NCBI GenBank assembly: GCA_961205875.1
Contig: OY540819.1
Location: 8,868,501 to 8,932,500 of the forward strand
Reading direction: 5' to 3'
DNA: 64,000 nucleotides
DNA from: Sialis fuliginosa
Taxonomy: Eukaryota > Arthropoda > Insecta > Megaloptera > Sialidae
The notes beneath the pieces are model-generated. The model was not told the origin of the DNA and did no database searches. It saw only the letters and a program-made list of their open reading frames with translations. Within the stretch, counting starts at the first letter, position 1. Each line of letters begins with the position of its first letter. Positions 44,024-54,725 of the stretch are shown one piece after another. A program made the translations under genes and the position numbers.

Positions 44024-44074
44024 TAATACAAAAACATAATACATAAACAAGGAACGCTTATAGTTTCGCTCTGT

Positions 44075-44310
44075 CCGTCCGTCTGTCTGTCGATATAAAT
44101 TCTATAACGATTAAGATGAAATTTGATGTACGGTCGTAGATTGATAACCCAAAATCAGAAATGATGAAATTTTGAAGAAGAAAAATTATTGGACCCCCTT
44201 CCAATAGACTGAAAAATAAAATCCATTGAGTGGGGTGTTTTTAGACAGGTCTCATAAAAAGCAACAAAATATTTGATTTTAACCCTTTAGTCACGATATA
44301 TTTCTTTTAA
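44075..44310. repeat. Dispersed repeat I, copy 1
   Basis: GTCT-rich start, then CCAATAGACTGAAAAATAAA, CATTGAGTGGGGTG and TTTTAACCCTTTAGTCACGA. The same succession in diverged form is at 58045-58230. Probably the 3' region of a lepidopteran retroposon; not assigned. Confidence 0.5.
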
Positions 44311-44529
44311 ATCTTTATTTACACTGTGATAGGCTGTACGTATCTACCGTGCAAAAACAGATTATTTGTTGCTGTAAACAAAAAACAGGTTTCATGTGTA
44401 GAAATAATTATTTTTTGTTATTTAGATATAGTTATAATTGTTTTGGCTTCTGAACACCTTATTTACAACACAAACAAATAAACATTTCTTTGAAAGTGTG
44501 AAAACAGGATATTCGGTTTGGACGTAACC

Positions 44530-44956
44530 CAGCGATTCTCAACCTGTGGGGCGCGCCCCCCTAGGGGGCCGTGATAAAACTAAATGGGGCGCGTGAGCAT
44601 ATCGAGAAAAAATATTAAAAAAATTATTTAATTTACTGCAATAAAATACATTCTGACATAATAAAAAAATAAAATACACGTTTATATTAACACTGATAAT
44701 ATACACTTATAAATAGGATTGTTTCAGTACTATACAGTGTATTTAATAATAAACTAATATTAAATTAAAAACAAGATTAATAATTATTATTAGTGACTCC
44801 CTTGGGTCTGTCTTGCAGAGCAAAGTTTTTCGAAAGAAAATACAATTAAATTAAATAGAAACTTATATTACAATTACAGCACGATGGGGGGAGGGGGGGG
44901 GGTAAGAATTGTGATTGAAAATTGGGTCTCAAATACTAAAAGTTTGAGAAACGCTG
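44530..44956. mobile_element. hAT-type MITE (427 bp) with exact 8 bp duplication
   Basis: ACGTAACC at 44522-44529 and 44957-44964 flanks CAGCGATTCTCAACCTGTGG and an inverse end AGTTTGAGAAACGCTG. The CAGNGNTTCTCAA terminus is the well-known hAT (Charlie/MER5-like) end. Contains a GGGGGG-rich segment at 44885-44902. No transposase. Confidence 0.9.
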
Positions 44957-44965
44957 ACGTAACCG

Positions 44966-46280
44966 ATCCTTACCTGATATTATGATTAATCTAGTGGTCA
45001 GTATCTGATTAATATATTTCCGTTGATAACTCATATTTATCTATACACGAGTAGGTACTTGTATCACGCTCTTATCATATCAATATAACAACAACGGTGA
45101 TTTTTAATTAACTAGAATATATTGTTGTATATGAAATTATAACATTGTAGTTGGTATGCGACATAGTTTCAAAAGCATTTTAATATGTTGCAATATTGAA
45201 GAATATAAACTTTATATGCATATTTGTCTATAGTACATTATGAAAATATTAATACAAAAATTTAAATACATTTTACATTTTTAAATTTTTTTTATATGAC
45301 ACGTCACCAAACCTTTATTTTAATTTGATTTTAGGTCTTAATGATAACATTGAAAATACATATTTTTTTCTCTTTAACATGGGATAGTCGTGTATTTAAA
45401 AAAGTTGGCACAAACTCCATATATTTTTCATGATTTTATAAGATATAAATTTATTGAAAAAAATATTCATGTAAAATAGAAAAAAAATCTTATTATTTTT
45501 TCTTTCTATCCCCTCCCTCCCCATCCTTCCTAATTACCCGTAAAAGAAACGTATAAAATTTTCATATACATTGATTTGTTTATTTATTTTTATTATTTTG
45601 TTATTTCTGGACACATAAAGTTATTAACTTTATTCTTTGATCAAAATATTTGTTAATATTGCAGGAGTTTTTATGGCCTACAAAAATTGTTTTTTTTACT
45701 TGTTTTTTTAGAAATAATGTAATTTTATAAGTAAATTTTGAGGGAAACAGAGAACATCATTCCCCTTTTAACATAAAAACTGGCTTTGTAACCTAAACAA
45801 ATAAATGGCATTAATATAGCACATTACTTCATTAAATATGCATTTCGTTGTTAATTTTGTTAACCAAGTTTTTTTCTGGTTGGCCGCTGATAGGTTTCTG
45901 CATAACTAGATTCAAATGGCTTGTAATGTGCTTCAAATTACATCGCCGATATCATATTAGCACTATTTTAAAAAACGATTTTTCAAATCGCTCGGCTATA
46001 AAAATTGGTAATTAAAATTTCAATTAACAATAAATCATTTCATAATTAGATTTTTGACATTTAGGACAAATATGTACGATATATGAATTCTAATTTAAGG
46101 TTTATTAATTTTTAATTCATATCTTGTTTTAAATAAGAAATGATTATCGTGTTTCTAGTACGTGCTTGTATGTATTTATGTTCTATGAACGCTTGTTTGG
46201 CAATAGAATTAATTAAATACATTTTTCATTACTGCAATAATATTCGTAATAGATTTGATATATAGTTTTTTGGTTTTCAT
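44966..46280. other. AT-rich spacer, nothing recognised
   Basis: About 1.3 kb of AT-rich DNA. A pyrimidine-rich patch (45510-45530) is the only departure. Confidence 0.45.
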
Positions 46281-46283
46281 ATA

Positions 46284-46834
46284 AGGTACTGGCACCAGTT
46301 ATGGCCGCTATAAGAGCAAGGTTTACTGTTTTTGTGATTAACGAACTTCTTTATTGTAATTCTCATGTTACTAATAAAACAAGTAACTCTTTATTTAATT
46401 AATTTAATTATATATGTAGTTTGTTTTTTAAATTATAGCCTTTTATTTTGTTTATGTTTTTTCTCCAGTAATGGATGAAGTAAAACCAGTAACGAGCACG
46501 CAGTGATGGACATTTGCTATGATTACAAAATGATAAGTACTACGATACAAAAAATATAAAAGAAAGAATCATTAAATGTGAAATAATGTAAAGCAGTTGC
46601 TCTGATAATATAATAATTAATAAATAAATTATACTAATAATTAGTTTAATTGTCCACCATTTTGACACCTATTAGCCGATTGTCATCAAATCTCGCAGTA
46701 AGACAGTTAAATATATATAGATTAATATTTTCAGAAATAGTAGTAATCAAATATCAACACATATTTCTAATTCAGTACATTTAATTAAAAAATAGCCATT
46801 ACTGTGGTCATATCCAAGACTGGTTCTAGTACCT
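46284..46834 (+). mobile_element. MITE family A, copy 8 (551 bp)
   Basis: Begins AGGTACTGGCACCAGTTATG after TA and ends GACTGGTTCTAGTACCT before TA. Same orientation as 14480. Complete set of family landmarks. Confidence 0.9.
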
Positions 46835-46836
46835 TA

Positions 46837-47385
46837 TTTATTATGTTTATTAATTAAAGACAAGAACAGTAAGATTAAATTGTTACAGCCAGTAGAAATA
46901 TAACTGTAATAAATTTGATTTGATAGGCGTTTGAACTATTTCTTGCCTTGATTACCCCAGTGCTCAAGTCCTCCCAATAATCCATATTCGGTGTGATTTT
47001 AAACGTTTTTACTCGATGTATGTATATACTTAAAAAAAAAATTCAACAACCTGCAGAAAGCGTTTAAATAAATAAACACAATTTTCAAAATTTAATATTT
47101 TCTTAAGGACGCGACGTGGTAAAAATAAAAAATAAATTAAATTTAAATAACATTAATCTATCATATAAAACAATTTAATCATGGATTTGGTTCATAGAAT
47201 AACCTCCTTAATACATTAGTGCAAAGCAGTGTCCATTTGCAAAACATCCATTTGTTTTATAGAAACAATATTTAGATATGAAAATTAAAGCTAAAATATG
47301 CTATTTTATAATGTGTACAACCCTATACATAACATTATTGAATACAGAATGTAAATAAACTTTTAATAGTAATGATTTCAAGTTG
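46837..47385. other. AT-rich spacer
   Basis: Nothing recognised. A moderately complex patch at 46920-47000 has no identity. Confidence 0.4.
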
Positions 47386-47389
47386 TGAA

Positions 47390-47530
47390 GTGAGATGACA
47401 CACGTATATCTCATTAGCGCACACTTTTGTGCCAGTTGTACATTTTAATGAGCAGCCCGAGTTGTCACTGTTAATAAGTCGTATGAATGACAATTTTTAA
47501 TGATAAATTCGGTTAATTGTGAAGCATTTG
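47390..47530. promoter_or_regulatory. Candidate conserved element with clustered TAAT motifs
   Basis: GATGACACACGTATATCTCA, TTAGCGCACACTTTTGTGCC, TTTTAATGAGCAGCCCG, TTTTTAATGATAAATTCGG and GGTTAATTGTG. Homeodomain-type TAAT cores alternate with CpG-containing words, including a short hairpin GCACACTTTTGTGC. No repeat copy seen. Confidence 0.3.
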
Positions 47531-47764
47531 TTTAATTAAAAACATATGCAAATGTCTTGGTCTAAATTTAGTGGTTGATAAATATACAGCTGGTCAATTA
47601 TATGTGTGTTTTGTGAATTTCGTTTCTTGTTTTTAATTGCATGGTTAGTTCAATGGATATAAATAAATATAACATAATTTCAAAAGATTTTTTAAGATGA
47701 GTTTTTATGTCTATTTAAAAATATGTATGTACGGCGTATTATCAAGAATATTTATTATTTATTA

Positions 47765-47998
47765 CTTTTGTGTCTTTGTATTTATTATTTTGTAATCATT
47801 AGCAAGTGTCCATTACTAGGTACCCATTACAGCAGGTCTTACTTTTTCCATTACTGGAGAAAAAACATAAACAAAATAAAAAGCCATAATTAAAAAAAAA
47901 AACTATATTTGTAGACTTTGGTAAAGTTCTTGAGAATTACAAAAAAAGTCCACCAATCCCAAAAACAGTAAACTTTGCTCTTAAAGCACCAAGATTTA
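47765..47998 (-). mobile_element. MITE family A, partial copy 9
   Basis: From TTTGTGTCTTTGTATTTATT through TTTGTAATCATTAGCAAGTG, TCCATTACTGGAGAAAAAAC and CAAAAACAGTAAACTTTGC; only the right ~230 bp of the minus-oriented element, with a decayed terminus. Confidence 0.7.
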
Positions 47999-47999
47999 C

Positions 48000-48795
48000 A
48001 TACTTACAACGCGAGAAATTAAAAAAAATTCCGGGAACTTTTTGATCAGCCTATGCACGAATCAAAAAAAGGTATATGATGAACGTAATGTAAACTTTTA
48101 AATACTACTGGTGTAAAGAGTATTTACATAAAACATGCACACATATTTACCGTTCACATCGAGTATATATGTATACTCGATTCTGAATTATTTGGGAGGT
48201 CTCCATTACGTCAGTTTTGTACATTACATAATATAGACATTCAAAGAGCGGCATCACACAATTAACAACATGACTAATAAATGAGAGGGGGGCGCTCTTT
48301 GGGGGGCTCTCTGTATTTATTTATCCGTACTTGAAAAATAATTCAATATTGTGAACACACTTTCAAATAAACGGCGGATTCTTTTGATCGAACGAGATAG
48401 CAGAAATGTGATAATGATGTCATAGAACATTGCTTGTTTCAGGAAGGTTTAATAGGATTTTATCCCATTAAGTTCAGATATATAATTTTCAATAGGTATA
48501 ATTGCATAATTTAAAAAAAATCGATTTTTTCATTTGCTCTGATTTTTAACTTAAGTTATTGTAATCGGCCCGAAAATCAAGATAAAAAATTTCAACATAT
48601 TTGATTGTATGTTTCAAGGTCACTATAGTATATTTACTTAGGGTGTTTTTTTATTTATTTTTATTTTTATTTTTTCGGTCCCATTGGCCTATGTTTTATA
48701 GATCAAACCTGTGAACGGTACAAATCGAGTCTTTTTCTCATATGATTAACATGTGAAAAATTATTTTTTTTACTTTTGCGTGAAAATCTCTAAGT
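48000..48795. other. Spacer with one GC-containing patch
   Basis: The patch 48255-48425 contains GAGGGGGGCGCTCTTTGGGG and later AAACGGCGGATTC and CGAACGAGATAGC; unexplained, may be a conserved element. The rest is AT-rich. Confidence 0.35.
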
Positions 48796-48796
48796 A

Positions 48797-48890
48797 ATTT
48801 ATCGGTTTTTATTTAAATTGTTCAATAAAATTAACTATCTTTGGTGAATTTGGCACGAGGAAACACTGTGCATTTACTTGGCAGAAGTTT
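48797..48890 (+). repeat. Dispersed repeat G, copy 2
   Basis: TTATCGGTTTTTATTTAAAT, TGTTCAATAAAATTAACTAT, GGCACGAGGAAACACTGTGC and ATTTACTTGGCAGAAG, followed by TTTTTC. Same block as at 9475 and 61491. Confidence 0.6.
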
Positions 48891-49500
48891 TTCTTTAAAA
48901 ATAATAATAATTAATAATGGCAAATTTATACCAGTGGCTGTAAATCATTTCGTATTTTTACGAAACTAGTATGATTCATTCTTACATCACTGCTGCTTTG
49001 AAGTAGGTGGAATGAATGTTTTTATGATGAAAGTGGACATTACAAAAAAGGCATCTTCGAAGACGTAAAAATAATATTTATTTGATGTTTGTATGATTCA
49101 TTATTGTGTTAATGTAGATTTGTAATTACTTATTTTTGAATACATAATTAGATAATTTTTTTACATGGTGTCTCTTTAAAAACAATACAAATACTGTTTC
49201 AAGGCATAGAGAAATATAGTTTGGATAAAATTTTGCAAATATCGGAGAAAATGAACTAAATCTAAATTCTAATCTAGTAGTCTAGTTCTTAATTAACTCT
49301 TTTGTTTACTTGATTGTAGTTGAAAAATAGCACGAACACACGTACCAACAATGTAAAGATTTAATTCACCAAGTAGATACTGAACAGCTTGTCTTTTTTC
49401 TCTGTCTTCTACATTTATTTTTATTTTCAATCTTACTTATATATCAAATAAGCTCTCTATACAATGATTTTTTTTAGTTTATATTTGGTTTATTTACATA
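48891..49500. other. AT-rich spacer, nothing recognised
   Basis: AT-rich DNA without repeat borders or exon signals. Confidence 0.45.
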
Positions 49501-49504
49501 TACA

Positions 49505-49640
49505 TAATCAATTTTAACTTGATACCACCTAACTGATTTTGATGGGGCTTAATTGCTAGAAAGCTAAAGATCTTACTATTAGAATGAGTTAATTTGTTTT
49601 TAGCTCTATGTTAAAGAAAATTTTGTATTTGTATTTTAAA
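49505..49640 (+). repeat. Relic of a dispersed Helitron-like repeat
   Basis: ACCTAACTGATTTTGATGGG, GAAAGCTAAAGATC and TTTTTAGCTCTATG correspond to the body of the 5030 relic. Ends not found. Confidence 0.4.
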
Positions 49641-49854
49641 ATAAAACTAGGGCTATATCCATGGTAGAAAGATACAATGTTATTGTTTCTATAAAAATTA
49701 ATAAACTTTGTTTTTAGTTGTGCTGCTGACTTCATGCGTTGTAAGAGAAATATGATAATTTATGAAAAAAATTAAAATTAATATTTTCTAATAAAAATAC
49801 ACAAAAATGGAAAGGATAATATAACTAAACCATCATCATTGTTGCCATGATGGG

Positions 49855-50162
49855 AATGCAGTGTCTATATTTTTAGAGCAGCCAGTCGCGCAGGTGTTAA
49901 CTATTTTTGAAATACAAGCGAGCGATTCTAGTTAACAATAATATCAAGATTAAAACCAACATCCACAGCATTAGCAGTACATACAAATAGTACAGGGCAT
50001 ATTTTTGATTATAAACAAACTAAAATTTTAGATAATGAAAAACATAAAGCTAAACGTTACATTTCCGAAATGTTACACATAAAAAGAAACAATAATACAA
50101 TTAACAAGAAAACTGACATATCCACATTATCTACTATTTACAACACAATTTTAAATAATTAA
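49855..50162 (+). pseudogene. Penelope-like element, GIY-YIG endonuclease C-terminus (decayed)
   Basis: From 49932 to the TAA at 50160-50162 there are 76 uninterrupted codons. The peptide includes ALAVHTNSTGHIFDYKQ, then KILDNEKHKAKRYISEM, then LHIKRNNNTINKKTD and a terminal IYNTIL. This order (H..TGH.FD, K.LD.E....R.ISEM.HIK, N..TD...L...Y) is that of the end of Penelope-like retroelement polyproteins, where it forms the second half of the GIY-YIG endonuclease. Just upstream (49861-49930) the bases still spell a frameshifted YIGQTSR-like start of the same domain. An intact element would have a reverse transcriptase several hundred codons upstream; none is visible, so this is a 5'-truncated copy, as is usual for such insertions. 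Confidence 0.75.
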
Positions 50163-50460
50163 TTATTGTCATTTTTTAAATCAATTTTTTCGTTCCTTAG
50201 TAACTATTTGAGTTACTAAGAGATTTGTTATTTTTTCAAACATTTCCGTAGTCACATGAATTTTATTGAGATAACGACATCTTTCTCAAATTTAAATCTT
50301 TATTAATAGGTATATTTCTGAATTTTTATTTTAAAATATCAATATTTTGCATTATATTTATTGTATTTAATTGTTACTTATTATATTTTAGCCTGACGAT
50401 GATTCTGTGAATCGAAAGCTTGCGGTTTCCTCTTCTTTAATAAATTTTGACGTTTAAACA
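50163..50460 (+). mobile_element. 3' untranslated part of the Penelope-like copy
   Basis: Follows the stop codon and contains GCCTGACGATGATTCTGTGA then ATCGAAAGCTTGCGG, a phrase of the type found at the 3' end of arthropod Penelope-like elements, near 50392-50430. The exact 3' end is uncertain. Confidence 0.5.
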
Positions 50461-50735
50461 AACAAGTTTGTTTTTATTTTTAACAATAATATCAATATAT
50501 TTGATATTTTGAAATTTAACATACTTACTTATAATAATACATTATGCATATATTTTATACATCCATTTAATTAATATAATCAATAATAATTAATATTTCT
50601 AGAATCTCTACAACCACTCAATCAAGGTATACACGTGTTTCCGGTTATTTCCCACCCGGAGTCTGTGTATCCGGTTAGTTTTCTTTCACCCCTGTTGTGA
50701 TCAAATGCCGCTGCACCACGCGACTTGCTGTTGGT
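50461..50735. other. AT-rich spacer then balanced patch
   Basis: AT-rich to about 50600, then ACACGTGTTTCCGGTTATTT, CCCACCCGGAGTCTGTG and ATCCGGTTAG: repeated CCGGTTA words of unknown meaning just before the C-rich tract. Confidence 0.35.
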
Positions 50736-50739
50736 TTAT

Positions 50740-50763
50740 CCCCCTCCCCCTCCCCCTCCCCCT
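50740..50763 (-). repeat. (CCCCCT)4 tract, G-quadruplex pattern on the minus strand
   Basis: Four exact CCCCCT units. The minus strand therefore has four runs of five G separated by single A, an ideal quadruplex pattern, and the homopurine-homopyrimidine symmetry could also form a triplex. An 80-codon + frame (50725-50967) starting in it encodes a proline run and is not judged a gene. Confidence 0.9.
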
Positions 50764-50769
50764 ACACTC

Positions 50770-51128
50770 TTACCACAACCGTCAGAACGTCCCCAAGCTA
50801 GAATTCCATCAGCGTTGACTATATTATGTTTTATGGACACATTGGTGTATAATGTGAAACTTTCCAATAGTTTATGTGCGCCGTTTTTTCTTGTTTTGGT
50901 AACAAACAGAAGAAGTTATTACCGAGGAAGTATATATGTATTATACCTATATCGATACTTAAAGTAACGCATGTGTCACTCAGTTGCCAGTGTTGCTAAA
51001 ATTTACTTAATTTTATTTTTAATTCCGCAACTGTTTATCAAAATTAGGATTTCAAAATAATATCATTAGTTAGAAGGTTAGAGGCCACATGTTTAGAATA
51101 AAGCGAAATTCAGTTAAAATGGTGGCTA
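50770..51128. other. Spacer, nothing recognised
   Basis: The first part (50770-50900) is balanced in composition, then AT-rich. No exon signal supported. Confidence 0.35.
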
Positions 51129-51138
51129 GTATCTAGTT

Positions 51139-51858
51139 CGGTGATTCTTAACCTTTTTTGACTCACGGAACACTTTTGATTGTAAAAAAAATTGCGGAGT
51201 ACTATCTTAATGAGTCATTAAGGTCGATAAAAATATGCAGAACATTTTTTTTATTAAAAACTACGCATTAATTTTCAGTAAAATATAAAAAATACATTCA
51301 TAAAAGCTTAATCAACATAATTTGAAAAAAAAAATAACTGTTAAAATTTTAAATCAAAAATGTAATACTTGAGCTTATCGGTTTTTGCAGATATGTGATA
51401 ATGCTACCCTCATTAATTTCTTTATCAATATTCCTAAGTCTTTCACTTTTTTAGTTTTAATGTTCGTAAATGTTGAAAACTCTGGAAAAATTGTCTGCTT
51501 TTATGGAAAGAATTGGATACTCGGCTTGCACAAAAATACAAATTCAGAAAATTTTAAAATGATTCGTCGACAAACTAGTTGTTCGTCTACATGAAATGAA
51601 AATTCGTAATTCGACTAGGTATTAACTGCAACAAATGGATTTCGAATCCAATCGTAATTTTCTGTATTTAAAGAAGGAAAGTAATGTAGAATATTTTCTT
51701 CTAATAATGATTTAATCATTTATTGCTCTGTAAAACGACTAAAATAAGATTAAACACAGCTTCTCAAATGTATTGTAAGTATTAGGGATGAAAATCGGGA
51801 TCGCTAGCGTTGCTTGTGAATTGTTTTTATTTCGTGGAACACCGGTTAAGAACTACTG
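51139..51858. mobile_element. hAT-type non-autonomous element (720 bp)
   Basis: ATCTAGTT at 51131-51138 and ATCTAGTC at 51859-51866 (7 of 8 identical) flank CGGTGATTCTTAACCTTTTT and an inverse end CCGGTTAAGAACTACTG. CAGTGNTTCTTAA-type termini and 8 bp duplications are hAT hallmarks. Subterminal ACTCACGGAACACTTTT pairs with TTTCGTGGAACACC. No transposase frame of useful length. Confidence 0.8.
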
Positions 51859-51867
51859 ATCTAGTCT

Positions 51868-52858
51868 TTCATTTTCATGAAAATTTTCAGCTAATCATTA
51901 ATTTAGTTTAGGTAAATGTTGCATTTAAATAGTATAAAGTTAAAAGACACATTTTATTAATATTATATTTTATAATATCTCATTATAATTTATTTAATTC
52001 GGTATATAGAAGATAAGTTCGACAAAGAAATGTTTGATTTTTTTTTGTTTTGTTTTTATTTTTTATGTAAATGTTAATTTTTAATATGTATTTATTTTTG
52101 TAAACGTACAACAGGAATATAAAATTACGTGGTGTGTAAAAAGGTGATAGTTATTTTTTATTTTCCACTGTTTATGATGAAAATAGTCATAAAATCAACA
52201 TTAATTTTATTTTTATAGTTCTCCTAATTATGTATATCTGGGATTAGAACTTTACATATAATACAAATTATGAATTCATATTAAAATTTAATGTTCTGTG
52301 ACTAGATTAAACGCGAATTAAATAAAATTAAGTATCTAGTTATATTTATGCGAAGTTAATATATTAAGAAATTTTTGAATAATTTCACAGTTCCCTTTTG
52401 TGATTGAGTAATTTTAAATTTTAGTATTTCAAATTATGTTTATAAAATTTTTAACAAAATTATTGTATTAGCAGACAATTATTACTTCATTAAAATATAA
52501 TATATGTTTTGCATAAAAATTTTATTTTATTGAGGATGTAGGTACATTATAACTGTGTGTAGATATAAATTTATATCTTCTGTAAGAAAAACAGGGTCGG
52601 TTTGTGAAGTAATTTTTATTTGGCCCGCGATGATAATTATATTTTTCTGAATTTTCCATGCAAAAATAATTTAAAACATGCAAAATAAATTAGGGCTCTA
52701 CACGTGACAGTTTTTCCATTTACATATTTTAATGAAAAAAAAAAACAAACGAATCTAATACTTTATATTGATTAATATTAAATAATAAATATTTACTAAT
52801 GATTGAACCCGTCTCGTCTAAAATGTGTTAAAATGTCTGTTTGACTTAAAAATTAAAT
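51868..52858. other. AT-rich spacer, nothing recognised
   Basis: About 1 kb of strongly AT-rich DNA without borders or islands. Confidence 0.45.
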
Positions 52859-52865
52859 ACAATTG

Positions 52866-53390
52866 AGGGGTTTGCAGCAACAACGAGTTAACTCCATTTT
52901 TAGACCAAACAGAGTTAACAACCGTTTCTTGGGGGAAAAAATCATTCTTTCATTTGGTTCAACAAAGAGTTACCTACCGTTGATGAGTTAGCTGCTTCAT
53001 TCGCTTGGGTCAAAATGGAGTTAACTCCAGGAGCGGACTCTTTTTTTGGGCTTAGAATTTAGTTAGTACACTCGTTACTGTGTTCTTTCTTGAAATAAAC
53101 CAATTTTCTTGAAAATTGTTCTTATTCAATGCTTCCTTACTTTAAAAAGAAAATAGTTTTCAACTATTTGGGTCAAAAAGGAGTTAACTCCAGAATAAAA
53201 TTGACTCTAGAATTGCGAATTTGACGAATTTCTCAATGGAATTTGGCCAAAATATGAAGTGGTAGGTGACAAATAATAATTGGATGAAGACAAAGGCGAT
53301 TTAAATACATTCTCCATTTTTTTAACAGTTTTCTCTATTTTCCCACAAATTATAAAAACTGGAGTTAACTCCTTGTTGCTGCAAACCCTT
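52866..53390. mobile_element. MITE (525 bp) carrying repeated GAGTTAACTCC palindromes
   Basis: CAATTG at 52860-52865 and 53391-53396 flanks AGGGGTTTGCAGCAACAACG and an inverse end TGTTGCTGCAAACCCTT; the arms match over about 38 bp. The palindrome GAGTTAACTCC occurs at 52885, 53019, 53181 and 53362, and GGGTCAAAAWGGAGTTAACT is directly repeated at about 53007 and 53171. CAATTG is itself palindromic, so the 6 bp duplication is less certain than it looks. No coding capacity; superfamily not assigned. Confidence 0.75.
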
Positions 53391-53439
53391 CAATTGTCTT
53401 CTGTAGGCTTTCGTGGCTGTTGTCCACATGAACTAAATT

Positions 53440-53510
53440 TCATTTTCTGAAACACTTCTGAAGAAGATTCCGACATGACAATCGAAACGTCAAGTAAGAA
53501 AATACAACAT
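53440..53510 (+). repeat. Possible 3' tail of another retroelement
   Basis: CTGAAGAAGATTCCGACATG then ACAATCGAAACGTCAAGTAA. A GAAGA..C..C...ATCGAAACGTC phrase is common at the 3' ends of arthropod Penelope-like and other retroelements. No coding remnant is recognised upstream, where the MITE at 52866-53390 lies. Confidence 0.3.
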
Positions 53511-53514
53511 TAAA

Positions 53515-54445
53515 AAAAACTTAGTTCACATTAAATAATTATTTTTGAGGATTTTTTATTTGACTGAGTGAGAAAAAACATACTTAACTTAATTATGAAT
53601 GTACCTATAATTTAAAATGAAAAATACATACTTACAAATAAAATATCCCGAAGGAAAACAATTACTTTTAATGTTTTTCAAAACACCTGCGTACATAGAC
53701 ATATTCGAGTAGTTATGTGTCCACAAATAATAATTTAAAATATAATTTTCGACGTATTTATACCGTTGTTAAAATTTTAATAACAGACTAGATAATAAGC
53801 CGTGATGTATTTATTACACTTGTATGATGTTATTAAGAACAATAAAAACGTACTTGTGCAGGATTTATGTTTTTTCTACGGAATTTATCGAGCATATATT
53901 TCGAGATTTATATTTCAAGTAGTTTTTGTATGAGTGAGTAATTAAAGATATTATGTTCTCATAATTGTTTTCAACTTATCGGTATTTTTTTAGAGAAGTA
54001 TACTTGAAATAAATACTATGTAGTAAGTAGTAACTGTCAGAAAAATGTTAAATACAATAATGGGAAAAGATTATTATTTAATCGGTAAATAAATCTCTGC
54101 TAAAGTATAATTAATATTATTATAATTATAATTATTATATATCGGTTGTCATAGACAATTTTTTAAATTCCACGGAACTTAGGTGGTGCATAAAAAAAAT
54201 TAACAATTCGGAATTTCTTTAAAAGGTTATAACTTTTTTGTCAAATTAAATAGGTATTTTTTGTGGTTTCTTAAGGCACTTTTTTTATTTAGAATTGATT
54301 TGTTTTAAACATTTTTTTATTGATTTTCATTTTCGAGTTATAAGTTTTAAGTTTAGCTTTTCATAATGGTATATTTGAACGTGTTTTTTTTTTTACTTTA
54401 CTTTTCAATATGTTCAGAAATAATTTATTGGCCATAAACAATACT
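53515..54445. other. AT-rich spacer, nothing recognised
   Basis: No feature supported in about 0.9 kb of AT-rich DNA. Confidence 0.45.
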
Positions 54446-54449
54446 ATAA

Positions 54450-54722
54450 TGTTCGGTATTATAATCAAGCTAGCAAAATTAGCTTGCAAGCAATTCCAAA
54501 TGAGGTTTCAAACGTATCTGACAGTTCTCTTAAAGTTTCATGAAATGTTTGACAGTTTTCGCGCAAGCGTGGTATGTAAACACCAACGATATTAAAACAG
54601 TGGTGATATTATGAAAATTATTTTGTACGTTAAATTCCATAGATACTAGTACAGAATTAATACCCCATTTGAGAGTGCTTGCAAACTAACAAATTTTGCG
54701 AGCTCCTTTATAATACCAGACA
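54450..54722. mobile_element. Harbinger-like MITE, group B copy 5 (273 bp)
   Basis: TAA at 54447-54449 and 54723-54725 flank TGTTCGGTATTATAATCAAG and an inverse end CTTTATAATACCAGACA. Inner blocks GCTTGCAAGCAATTCCAAAT and ATTTGAGAGTGCTTGCAAAC extend the inverted arms. The body is the inverse of the element at 21473. Confidence 0.8.
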
Positions 54723-54725
54723 TAA

